Of a stretch of 64,000 bases of DNA, positions 25,255 to 35,133 are shown in pieces. The stretch comes from Bacillus timonensis (lineage in GTDB: Bacteria; Bacillota; Bacilli; Bacillales; Bacillaceae_L). Numbering within the stretch: the first letter of the stretch is position 1; every line of letters begins with the position of its first letter. The DNA lies in the NCBI RefSeq assembly GCF_000285535.1, contig NZ_HE610987.1:553775-617774 (forward strand). The letters are read 5' to 3'. A program made the position numbers and the translations under genes. Below the pieces are notes generated by a model. It saw only the letters and a program-made list of their open reading frames with translations. It was not told the origin of the DNA and did not search any database.

Positions 25255-26990
25255 CTAATTGATAGTAAAGCTCTTTGATATTTCTGAAAGAGATTTTGCT
25301 AGGTTATGCAGTTTGATTCCTACCCTATTCGTATTTTCGATTTGTTCCATTTGGTTTTCACTAAATGCTAACATTTCTTCAGCGCTCGCTAATGTTTCTT
25401 GGGATACAGATGAAAATTGCGTAACAGATTGCTGAAGTTCTGGTACAATCCTTTCTAATCCGATTAATTCATTCTGCATGACCTCGATGTTTTCACTCAC
25501 CTTGTATATCCCTTGCATCAATTCATTAATAGAAATCTTAGATTCGCTTGCCAATTGAAGATTGGAATTAATTTGAATGAGCATTTGATCGAATTCATCT
25601 GAGGCTACTAAAGTAATAGATTCCATTTTTTTAATTGCATTTGTAATTTCATCTGTAGCTTTTGTTGACTGCTCTGCAAGCTTCTGAACCTCTTGTGCTA
25701 CGACTGCAAATCCTTTTCCAGCCTCACCAGCTCGTGCTGCTTCGATGGTTGCATTTAATGCTAATAATTTGGTTTGTTTTGCGATTTCCGTTACTAATTC
25801 TACTAGTGATGTAATCTCAAGCGAATAGTCTTTCACTTCTCTAATTGTTTTTGTTAGACGATTGAAGTCACTTTCAAAGAATTGGATTGTTGAAATCAAT
25901 TGTCCCATATTTTTCTCTCCGTGGCCTGCTGACAGATTCATATTATTTGAGCTCTCGATAACAGTGTCCATATTTACCATGATATCTCCTATCCGGTTGG
26001 TCATTGATTTGAAGCCATGGACACTCTCCTCAGAGCTTGTTGCAGTATGCTCTGCACCTTGCCTAACCGTATCAATCGCTGAGATTAACTGGTGACTAGA
26101 CTCAAGCGCTTCCTTGGAGGAAACCATTAATTCATCACCCGTTGAATCCAATTCTTTAGTAGAAGTCGTCAAGTTATGGAGCATACTTCTCATTTGGTCA
26201 ATCATTGCATTATAACTATTATGTAATGAAACAATTTCAGGTATTGTTGTTCGTATGTCAACTGAATGGTGGAGGTTACCTTCCCTTACCTCTTTCATCC
26301 TTTTCCGTAGGTCACTTAATGGCTTTACAATTGTTCTCACAAACAGGATAATTACACCAGTCATAACAATAATACTGATTGCAATGACAAGTAACGTAAA
26401 ATAGGCCATTTGGTCAATCGGTCCCGTGTAGGATTTCGTTGGTATAAGGATTCCATAAATTCCTCCTACCTCTTCAATCATTTGGAACGTTACTGTGTAA
26501 TCCTCACCTTTAATCTTTTCATGGATGACCCCGTCTTTTTGTTTCACTAGTTTTGTAATGGTATTATCAGACATAGCCGGAATATCTTCTTTACTCACTT
26601 TAAAAGGTACCACTTTTTGATTTCGAATATAAAAAATTCGGCATTCATCCCATCTGCTTCAAGCTTCTCTTGCTGCATTCGAACATTCCCATCTAGTTGC
26701 TGCATAAAATAAGCGTCATCACTAACATAAACAAATTTTAAACTTTCTGCGATATAGCCCATTAACTCCGCTTCACTCATTAGTCTTTTTTCAATTGTTT
26801 CAATCGTCATTTCCTTAGCCTTTATGTATGAAATCGTTCCTACCGACACAACGGAAATCACTAGTAATGAGACAAACAAGATAAATAAGCGAGTACTTAA
26901 ATTCAATTTTTGAAAAAAACTCTGGAAAAACCGGTTATCACCATTCGTCTTTCTATCTATCATTTTATTCTTGCGCAACTTTTTAACCAT
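25255..26990 (-). pseudogene. Methyl-accepting chemotaxis protein, frameshifted in a T tract
   Basis: Two frames encode one MCP of about 575 residues. The N-terminal part has a membrane helix (LFILFVSLLVISVVSVGTISYI) and sensor residues ending at EFF. The second frame continues [16 protein letters not shown], then helix 2, HAMP, and a signalling domain whose tip is [30 protein letters not shown]. The break is at about 26628-26633, where six T residues (minus strand) replace the seven that would restore the frame. It may be real or an assembly artefact. Confidence 0.85.
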
Positions 26991-27216
26991 TTGCAAAAAC
27001 TCCCTATCCCAGACTTTTTACCTATATATATTCAAAATTATAAACAAGCAATGTAAACTCTCTGTAAAGATTGTGTAAAAGATTATGTCTTAGCTTCAGA
27101 AAAGGTACCAATTATTATCTTTGAGTTGTCTTTATTCCGAAAATCCGCGAATTTTCTTTGTTCACTTTTATCTGAATTATTTGATACTATTAATCTATAT
27201 ATAAGGAGGGATAACG

Positions 27217-27996
27217 GTGGTTTTAGATTTGGTGAATATTACACTCCAGCGTGATGATGCGCAAATTCTACAGAATATTAATTGGCAAATTGAACAAGGG
27301 GAACATTGGGTACTCTATGGACTAAATGGATCTGGAAAAACCGCATTATTGGATTTAATCAACGCTTATAATTTCCCTACAAGTGGCAGTGCTACTGTAC
27401 TAGGTTTTCAGTTTGGTAAAGTCTACCTTGGTGAGGAGCTTCGGAAGAAAATTGGTTTTGTTTCCTCCTCTTTACAGGAAAAGTTCTATCCTACCGACAA
27501 TGCGTTCGAGGTGGTCTTAAGCGGTGCTTTTGCATCAATTGGCTTATATGAAACACCTACAGACGAAATGCGAGAAAGAGCGATTGGACTGCTTGAGGAC
27601 CTTGGATGTATCGGTTATGCAAACCGAGATTATGCGACCCTATCTCAAGGTGAAAAACAAAGGGTATTGATTGCCCGCGCACTTATGGCAAATCCATCAA
27701 TCCTTATTTTGGACGAACCTACAAATGGATTAGATTTTATTGCAAGAGAACAATTATTAGATTCAATCGAAAGACTTGCTATCAAAGAAAACTCACCAAC
27801 GATTATATATGTAACCCATCATGTTGAGGAAATTCTTCCCGTTTTTACGAAAACATTGCTCTTAAAAAGCGGTGAAGTATTTGCTTCAGGAGAAACGAAC
27901 CAGATTATTACGAGTGAAATTCTTTCAGATTATTTTAATCTATCCGTTCATGTTAATTGGGAAAATAACCGCCCTTATTTAGTAAAAGGCAAATAA
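27217..27996 (+). CDS. ylmA: ABC transporter ATP-binding protein YlmA-like
   Basis: A 259-residue ATPase without an adjacent permease. Walker A is YGLNGSGKTALL, the signature is LSQGEKQRVLIARAL, Walker B is ILILDEPTNGLD, and the H-loop is VTHHVEEI. The fused C-terminal part (VHVNWENNRPYLVKGK) is typical of Bacillus YlmA. GTG start with AAGGAGGG. The partner and substrate are unknown. Confidence 0.85.
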   Translation: MVLDLVNITLQRDDAQILQNINWQIEQGEHWVLYGLNGSGKTALLDLINAYNFPTSGSATVLGFQFGKVYLGEELRKKIGFVSSSLQEKFYPTDNAFEVVLSGAFASIGLYETPTDEMRERAIGLLEDLGCIGYANRDYATLSQGEKQRVLIARALMANPSILILDEPTNGLDFIAREQLLDSIERLAIKENSPTIIYVTHHVEEILPVFTKTLLLKSGEVFASGETNQIITSEILSDYFNLSVHVNWENNRPYLVKGK

Positions 27997-28000
27997 AATA

Positions 28001-28024
28001 CAGCCAGCCCTAAAAGGGCTGGCT
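28001..28024. repeat. Left copy of duplicated terminator hairpin (locus B)
   Basis: CAGCCAGCCCT, AA, then AGGGCTGGCT: the same hairpin as at 28224-28247, placed directly after the ylmA-like stop and directly before the repeat element. Confidence 0.85.
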
Positions 28025-28222
28025 TCAGAGTGTAGACAAAGTCAGTGTTGACTTTGTCTACACGAATTTTTTAGGATATCTAAATTTCAACTTATTCCCA
28101 GACTGTTTTGAAATCGCTTGTCAGACAAGGCGCGCAGCTGAGCGAAGACGCGAATAGAAGTTGCCTTCATGAGTGGACGAGCGAGGCAAGCAACGCAGTA
28201 TGCGAGCGTTTGTCAACAGTCT

Positions 28223-28223
<1 letters not shown>
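28025..28223 (+). repeat. Structured ~200-bp repeat element, copy B
   Basis: Second copy of the element at 7285-7485, starting TCAGAGTGTAGAC and ending ACAGTCTG. The first stem differs from copy A by a compensatory pair: outer A-T in copy A is G-C here. It lies between duplicated hairpins that differ completely from those of locus A. There is no ORF. Confidence 0.8.
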
Positions 28224-29755
<1,532 letters not shown>

Positions 29756-29760
29756 TCAAT

Positions 29761-29796
29761 AAAAAAACGCCCTTCCACTGTCATTGGAAAAGCGTC
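29761..29796 (-). terminator. Terminator downstream of cupin gene
   Basis: Minus-strand stem ACGC-TT-TTCCA/TGGAA-GG-GCGT followed by TTTTTTTATT. Confidence 0.65.
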
Positions 29797-29864
29797 TGTT
29801 AATTAGACTTAAAAATTATTGAAATATGGTTTCAGAACAATCTGTTTCATTTTGCAACTCTCAT

Positions 29865-29940
29865 TTCAAACAAACGTTTGTTTAGCGTCTTAAGCCTACA
29901 GGCTCAAATATACAAAAATTTAATCAAGCGTTTGTTTAAA
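29865..29940. repeat. Two 22-bp palindromes, family TTCAAACAAACGTTTG...
   Basis: Site 1 (29865-29886) contains the perfect palindrome AAACAAACGTTTGTTT. Site 2 (29919-29940) is TTTAATCAAGC then GTTTGTTTAAA. Centres are about 54 bases apart. The same motif recurs three times at 37411-37529. It could be a TetR-type operator or an intergenic repeat. The rest of the 29657-30004 gap shows nothing else apart from the terminator. Confidence 0.65.
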
Positions 29941-30004
29941 CGAATGTAAGGAATAAAAATTTGAGCTGTTATATATAAAAAAATAGCTAAATCATTATCC
30001 TAAT

Positions 30005-30505
30005 CTATTTTTTCTCTAACGCAAGCCGGCGAATTGCCTCTTCATGCTGCGGATATTCCATTAGAAGTTCCTCTTGAGTAAATAATTCAAAATCCTCAAA
30101 TTCAAATCCTGGTGAAACCATACAGCCGACCAGAGAGAATGTATTTTCTTCTTTAACAGAAGAACCAAAAATCGCATTTTTAGGCACCAAAATTTGTGGA
30201 ACCTCTCCTTTGTCAAGCTGGAGGCCAAGATTCACTTCTTTGTATTCACCTTTAGCGTCAATCATGTGAACTGTTAATGAACTTCCTCCATGGTAATACC
30301 AAAGCTCATCTGATTTTAATCTATGTAAATGGGATATCTCTTCCGATCTCAACAAAAAATAAATGCTTGTGTATAGTTTTCTTTGATTATCTTGTTCTGT
30401 ATTGATGATCATATCTGAAACAAAGGTTTGTTTATAAAACCCTCCTTCTGGATGTGGCTCAAGCCCAAGATGTGATATGTAAAACTGCGCGTCCTTTTTA
30501 ATCAA
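30005..30505 (-). CDS. DUF985 cupin protein
   Basis: A 166-residue single-cupin protein of the DUF985 family. Signature segments are LEPHPEGGFYKQTF, the strand SIYFLLRSEEISHLHRLKSDELWYYHGG and PGFEFEDFEL. The metal-site residues are only partly conserved in this family and the reaction is unknown. The start has AAAGGAGTCG upstream. Confidence 0.85.
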   Translation of the reverse strand: MIKKDAQFYISHLGLEPHPEGGFYKQTFVSDMIINTEQDNQRKLYTSIYFLLRSEEISHLHRLKSDELWYYHGGSSLTVHMIDAKGEYKEVNLGLQLDKGEVPQILVPKNAIFGSSVKEENTFSLVGCMVSPGFEFEDFELFTQEELLMEYPQHEEAIRRLALEKK

Positions 30506-30633
30506 TTTTACGACTCCTTTTTATAAATATTTGAATAATAGTATAGCGTAAAACCAAAAAGATTGTGTATTACTTTATCATTAGTAGTCCCCCACGTAAT
30601 GAAGTACTTTTTCGACTAAATTATTGAACAATC

Positions 30634-30762
30634 GAGTCTTCATTGGCTTGATGAAGACCATTTGATGAGATGAACGGTTGAGTTTGGGTCTTCATATCCC
30701 TGATGAAGACCTTTTACCTGAATCTTCCCCTGCTGTTGAGTCTTCATAACAATGAATGAAGT
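30634..30762. repeat. Tandem hairpin array, three ~51-bp units
   Basis: Units start at 30634, 30686 and 30737 with G(A/G)GTCTTCAT. In the first two, GTCTTCAT pairs with ATGAAGAC 7-8 bases on; the third is degenerate. They occupy the 30506-30827 gap between the cupin and ornithine cyclodeaminase-like genes, where I see no gene. Confidence 0.65.
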
Positions 30763-30827
30763 TTCGTATATTAAAAACATGGAAGTAGAAAAGTGTGCTG
30801 AAAGCAGTTTATTCGATTTCCTCGTTC

Positions 30828-31817
30828 TTACACCTTGACCTTCGTTCCTACTCCTGCTTTTATAGCTTTGTCATATACTGAAGCTGCTACCGCTAAATCA
30901 AAATAGGCAATTCCAACAGATTTAAAGAACGTAATTTCTTCGTCACTTTCCCGACCTGCAATTTTTCCAGTGACTAGCTCACCAAGTTCACCATGTAAAT
31001 CCGAAAAACGCCAGATTCCTTTATTAGCCGGAATAATGAGGTCTCCAGCTTCGCCTTTTACCCCTTCCATTGTATCTGCAACAATTTTTGAACACCTCAT
31101 AATTGTTTCTTCATCTACCTCTTGCATATGTGGTAGATAGGAACCCACACCATTAATATGTGCACCCGGCTGGAGAACCTTCCCTTGAAATACAGGTGTT
31201 ATAGAACGTGTTGCACAGATAACGATATCTGCTCTTAAAACAGCTTCATCTGGATTATCCATGATTGTAATCGAACCCGTGTATCGAGGGCTTAGTTCCG
31301 CAATCTTCTTTTCAAATTGAAAAGCTTTTTCCTTTGTACGATTATATAGCATAATATCCTTTATCTCACGTACTTCTAAAACAGCCTGAAGTTGCTCCTC
31401 TGCCATTGCACCCGTTCCAATCACAACTACAGAGGATGCGTTTTTTTTCGCTAGATGCTTTGTCGCAATACCACTTACCGCACCTGTCCGTAATCTAGTT
31501 AAATAAGACGCATTGATACATGCAAGATGTTCGCCACTATGAGTATCACTTAACAAAATAACACCTTGTGTTGTCTTCTTACCGACAGATGGATTATGCG
31601 GAAAAATAGTTACGACCTTAACTGCAGATTTTCCAATAGGCTCTATAGAGCTCGGCATATACAAGGCCGACGCTTCCTCTTTCGGAAAATCTAATACGGT
31701 TCGGTGAGGATTCAATACTTTACCTTCATTATTGTATGTAAGCGCCACTTCCAAATCCAAAATAGCATCAGACATCGAATAGAAGGATTGAATTTCCGAT
31801 TCTGATAAAATAAGCAT
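30828..31817 (-). CDS. Ornithine cyclodeaminase/mu-crystallin family enzyme
   Basis: A 329-residue NAD-dependent enzyme. The nucleotide-binding motif is VVVIGTGAMAEEQLQAV (residues 127-143), and upstream SALYMPSSIEPIGKSAVKVVTIFPHNP holds the substrate Lys region. Members deaminate ornithine to proline, oxidise alanine or reduce cyclic imines. The nearby rocD and MFS genes favour an amino-acid catabolic role, but the substrate is not certain. Ribosome site AAGAAGGGATATT. Confidence 0.88.
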   Translation of the reverse strand: MLILSESEIQSFYSMSDAILDLEVALTYNNEGKVLNPHRTVLDFPKEEASALYMPSSIEPIGKSAVKVVTIFPHNPSVGKKTTQGVILLSDTHSGEHLACINASYLTRLRTGAVSGIATKHLAKKNASSVVVIGTGAMAEEQLQAVLEVREIKDIMLYNRTKEKAFQFEKKIAELSPRYTGSITIMDNPDEAVLRADIVICATRSITPVFQGKVLQPGAHINGVGSYLPHMQEVDEETIMRCSKIVADTMEGVKGEAGDLIIPANKGIWRFSDLHGELGELVTGKIAGRESDEEITFFKSVGIAYFDLAVAASVYDKAIKAGVGTKVKV

Positions 31818-31858
31818 AATATCCCTTCTTCCTTAATCTAACTATAGGTAATATGAAA

Positions 31859-31881
31859 AGGAACCGCAATTAGCGATTCCC
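31859..31881 (-). terminator. Weak terminator between MFS and cyclodeaminase genes
   Basis: Minus-strand stem GGAATCGC/GCGGTTCC (one G-T) followed by TTTTCATATT. It may limit read-through from the MFS gene to the next gene. Confidence 0.55.
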
Positions 31882-31888
31882 TTCTGGA

Positions 31889-33178
31889 TCATGCAATCTC
31901 TTCGTTGTCCAGGTCCTCACTCTTACGGTCACGAATAGCAGCAACAGCAAGAAGTGATATGGCAGAGGTTAAAATAATATAGAGAGCAACAGGTACATAG
32001 GAGTAATTGAAAGCAGCGAGTAAGGCAGTTGCAACAAGTGGAGCCGTTCCTCCTGCCAACGCAGCTCCGATTTGATATCCTAATGTAATTCCTGTATACC
32101 GAACATTTGATTTAAATATTTCCGAAAACATCGTTCCAAGAACTGCTGTAATTGGCGCCCAGATGATACCGAGGCCTAATACAGTTGCGATAATTAATAA
32201 CGCAACTGAACCTTGGTGTAACAGCCAAAAATAAGGGAATGCATACACCATCATTAAAATTGTTCCGCCGACATAGAGCCTTTTACGACCAATTTTATCT
32301 GACAAACCTCCCATGATTGGGATTAGAATCGTTGTAACAATGGTTGCAATCGTAACTGCATTTAAGGTTGCTGTACGAGAGAAACCAAGCTGTGTGGTCG
32401 CATAGAATACGATGAATGTACCAAAGATATAAAATGGTGCTGTTTCAACAACCTTTGCTCCAATTGAAATAAGAACCTCTTTCCAATGTGAGCGCATTGT
32501 TTCTAGAAAAGGAATTCGGGCAACCTCCCCTTTCTCTTGTACCTTTTTAAAAGAAGGTGTTTCCTCAATTCCTTTTCGAATCCATAAACCGAATATGACA
32601 AGTAATGCACTTAGAATGAATGGAACACGCCAGCCCCATGACATGAATGCAGCCTCTGGTAATAACGACATTAAAGATAAAGCTATTGTCCCAAGTAGTA
32701 ACCCAACGGTAACACCCATTTGTGGAACACTTCCGAAGAATCCACGTTTTCCCTTTGGTGCATACTCAACCGCTAGTAAAAGGGCTCCACCCCATTCCCC
32801 TCCTAATCCAATCCCTTGAATGAGACGCAGTAAAATAAGTAAGATAGGTGCAATTACCCCAATTTGTTCATATGTAGGAAGGAATCCCATCAAGACCGTC
32901 GCCCCGCCCATGAGGGAAAGAGTTAAGACCAGTGTTTTCTTTCTTCCGATTTTATCACCAATATGACTGAAAATTACTCCACCAAGTGGCCGAATAAAAA
33001 ACGACAGCGCGAAAGAAGCGTAAGCCAACATCAACCCAACTGTTGGATCTTCACTATGGAAAAATGCTGTATTAAAAACAAGTGCCGCAACTGTTCCATA
33101 CAAAAAATAATCAAACCATTCAATTGAACTACCAACAAGGCTTGCAATGAGAACCTTCTTTTCAACCTTTGTTTGCAC
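31889..33178 (-). CDS. MFS metabolite:H+ symporter (ProP/ShiA-like)
   Basis: A 429-residue 12-helix carrier of the metabolite:H+ symporter family. Loop motifs are FSHIGDKIGRKKTLVLTLSLMG, RLIQGIGLGGEWGGALLLAVEYAPKGKRG and GLSDKIGRKR. GTG 33178 is chosen for AAAGGGGGAT upstream; the longer ORF (33250) has none. Substrates in the family include proline/betaine, shikimate and dicarboxylates. The amino-acid catabolic neighbours suggest an amino-acid or related acid. Confidence 0.87.
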   Translation of the reverse strand: MQTKVEKKVLIASLVGSSIEWFDYFLYGTVAALVFNTAFFHSEDPTVGLMLAYASFALSFFIRPLGGVIFSHIGDKIGRKKTLVLTLSLMGGATVLMGFLPTYEQIGVIAPILLILLRLIQGIGLGGEWGGALLLAVEYAPKGKRGFFGSVPQMGVTVGLLLGTIALSLMSLLPEAAFMSWGWRVPFILSALLVIFGLWIRKGIEETPSFKKVQEKGEVARIPFLETMRSHWKEVLISIGAKVVETAPFYIFGTFIVFYATTQLGFSRTATLNAVTIATIVTTILIPIMGGLSDKIGRKRLYVGGTILMMVYAFPYFWLLHQGSVALLIIATVLGLGIIWAPITAVLGTMFSEIFKSNVRYTGITLGYQIGAALAGGTAPLVATALLAAFNYSYVPVALYIILTSAISLLAVAAIRDRKSEDLDNEEIA

Positions 33179-33369
33179 CGCATATCCCCCTTTAAAAAAC
33201 ATGAGTATTCCAATATTTGAACATATTCTACAAGGGGGACAGCTATTCACCTTTTACAATTATTAGGAGTTAAGTACTATTTACCTCGTTTTACCAAATA
33301 GAACGAAATACATACAAACCAACTGAATGTAAAAACTACTTACGAAAGAATTTGAAAGGAGATTTGAAA

Positions 33370-33537
33370 ATGGGTCGTGGAAAAAGCTTTAACCATAAAG
33401 AAAAAGGTCATCCAGGCAACTTTCCAAAGAACAGCATAAGTAGTGAAAAAGAACATAGTCGACAATTTGAACAAATGGAAGGTATTGTCTCACATGAAGC
33501 TTTTAAAAACCGAGTAAAAGAAGATGAAATGCCTTAG
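33370..33537 (+). CDS. Small hydrophilic protein, unknown
   Basis: A 55-residue charged protein (MGRGKSFNHKEKGHPGNFPK at its start; acidic end KEDEMP) with no membrane segment. The ribosome site AAAGGAGATTTG is strong, and a terminator follows, so it is a real monocistronic gene. It resembles small spore-former-specific proteins in composition, but I do not recognise the family. Confidence 0.65.
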   Translation: MGRGKSFNHKEKGHPGNFPKNSISSEKEHSRQFEQMEGIVSHEAFKNRVKEDEMP

Positions 33538-33544
33538 GAGAACA

Positions 33545-33580
33545 AAAAAGGATCAAAACAAATAGTCTTGATCCTTTTTC
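33545..33580. terminator. Bidirectional terminator
   Basis: GGATCAA/TTGATCC stem with A run before and TTTTT after, between the small gene and rocD. Confidence 0.8.
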
Positions 33581-33581
33581 T

Positions 33582-34772
33582 TTATCCTAATACCTTTTCA
33601 ATTCGTTCCAATGCCCAATCTAGTTCCTCTTTCGTTACAGTTAAAGGTGGAGCAAACCGGATTACAGTGTCATGCGTCTCTTTACAAAGAAGTCCCGCCT
33701 GCTTTAATGACTCACAATATGGGCGAGCAGCCTCTGTTAGTTCAACCCCGATAAATAAACCACGACCCCGAACCTCTTTGATGTTTGGATTTTTTAAGTC
33801 TTTTAATTGATTTAAAAAATATTCACCAAGTTCCAGAGATTGTTTCGCCAGATTTTCGTCGATTAATACGTTTAGGGATGCAATCGATACAGCACAAGCC
33901 ATTGGATTTCCACCAAATGTAGAACCATGAGAACCTGGATTAAACACACTTAATACATCTTTATTAGCAACTACACAAGATATTGGAAACACCCCACCAC
34001 CTAAGGCTTTACCTAGTATATACATATCAGGAATGACTTCATCCCATTCACATGCAAACATCTTTCCTGTACGGCAAAGTCCGGCTTGAATTTCATCCGC
34101 AATAAATAAGACATTGTTTTGTTTACAAGTCTCGTAAGCTTGCTTTAAATAACCATCCGGTGGAATAATAATTCCTGCCTCACCTTGAATTGGTTCAACA
34201 AGAAATGCTGCTGTATTTTCAGTAATCGCATTTTTTAGTGCGCTGAGGTCGCCATAAGGAACAAGCTTAATCCCTGGCAGCATTGGACCAAATCCACGCT
34301 TATACTCTTCTTCAGATGATAACGACACCGCTGTCATCGTACGTCCGTGGAAGTTTCCATTACAAGCGATGATTTCAGCTTGATTTTCTTTTACACCTTT
34401 TACATCATAAGCCCATCTACGAGCCGCTTTAATAGCCGTTTCAACTGCTTCAGCTCCAGTATTCATTGGGAGTGCCATGTCTTTATTCGTAACTTTACAA
34501 ATAAGTTCATACCAAGGACCAAGCTGGTCATTATGAAATGCTCGTGATGTTAAAGTAACACGATCTGCCTGTTCCTTTAAAGCTTGGATTATTTTTGGAT
34601 GGCGGTGTCCTTGATTAACTGCTGAATAAGCACTTAACATATCCATATATTTATTGCCTTCTGGATCTTCCACCCATACACCTTCCGCACTCGAGATCAC
34701 AATTGGTAGTGGCTGATAGTTATTTGCGCCATACCTCTCTGTTTGTTCAATGATTGTTTTTGTTTGGTTCAT
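33582..34772 (-). CDS. rocD: Ornithine aminotransferase
   Basis: A 396-residue class III PLP aminotransferase converting ornithine and 2-oxoglutarate to glutamate semialdehyde and glutamate in arginine catabolism. The signature [22 protein letters not shown] and PLP-lysine segment [16 protein letters not shown] are present, with the N-terminus [13 protein letters not shown] as in Bacillus RocD. Strong ribosome site CAGGAGGAAAAAT. A sigma-54 promoter and RocR-like sites lie upstream, opposite the divergent rocR gene. Confidence 0.95.
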   Translation of the reverse strand: MNQTKTIIEQTERYGANNYQPLPIVISSAEGVWVEDPEGNKYMDMLSAYSAVNQGHRHPKIIQALKEQADRVTLTSRAFHNDQLGPWYELICKVTNKDMALPMNTGAEAVETAIKAARRWAYDVKGVKENQAEIIACNGNFHGRTMTAVSLSSEEEYKRGFGPMLPGIKLVPYGDLSALKNAITENTAAFLVEPIQGEAGIIIPPDGYLKQAYETCKQNNVLFIADEIQAGLCRTGKMFACEWDEVIPDMYILGKALGGGVFPISCVVANKDVLSVFNPGSHGSTFGGNPMACAVSIASLNVLIDENLAKQSLELGEYFLNQLKDLKNPNIKEVRGRGLFIGVELTEAARPYCESLKQAGLLCKETHDTVIRFAPPLTVTKEELDWALERIEKVLG

Positions 34773-34836
34773 TCTATTTTTCCTCCTGTTTCCATTTGGA
34801 ATTTACACTCTAAGAATTGCTTCCTATTACTATATT

Positions 34837-34854
34837 ATGCAAGATTCATGCCAA
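34837..34854 (-). promoter_or_regulatory. Sigma-54 (SigL) promoter of rocD
   Basis: Minus strand TTGGCATGAATCTTGCAT: the -24 TGGCA and -12 TTGCA elements have exact spacing for sigma-54, about 65 bases before the rocD start. Confidence 0.9.
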
Positions 34855-34988
34855 ACTCCTTGAAGAATATAATAATTTTGTGCCTTTCGTCTCCAAAGCT
34901 CATATCTATAAGGTTTTCTTGTTGTAAACAAGTAATTCAACTTTTTCTTATGTGAATTTATTGACAAATAAAAGGTTAATTCGAATCA

Positions 34989-35087
34989 CAAAACGCAAAA
35001 TTCCTTTGCTTTTCTGCAAAAAGAGACACCTTTAAATGCAAAAAATTCTTTCTACGTTATTATTAAATGCAAAAAATATTTGCTATG
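34989..35087. promoter_or_regulatory. RocR upstream activating sites
   Basis: Three TGCAAAA-type elements: ACGCAAAATTCCTTTGCTTT at 34993, ATGCAAAAAATTCTTT at 35036, and the best palindrome ATGCAAAAAATATTTGCTAT at 35067. They lie between divergent rocD and rocR, 150-230 bases upstream of the SigL promoter, a normal enhancer distance. The rest of the 34773-35133 gap holds nothing else I recognise. Confidence 0.7.
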
Positions 35088-35133
35088 GATATGATTTCAT
35101 TTAAAATAGTATATAAGAAAAGGTGGCGATGGC

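Noticed and set aside
30634-30762. CRISPR array
   Set aside because: Three units only, repeats are imperfect hairpins with a 51-bp period, spacers are not of uniform unique type, and no cas genes are present.
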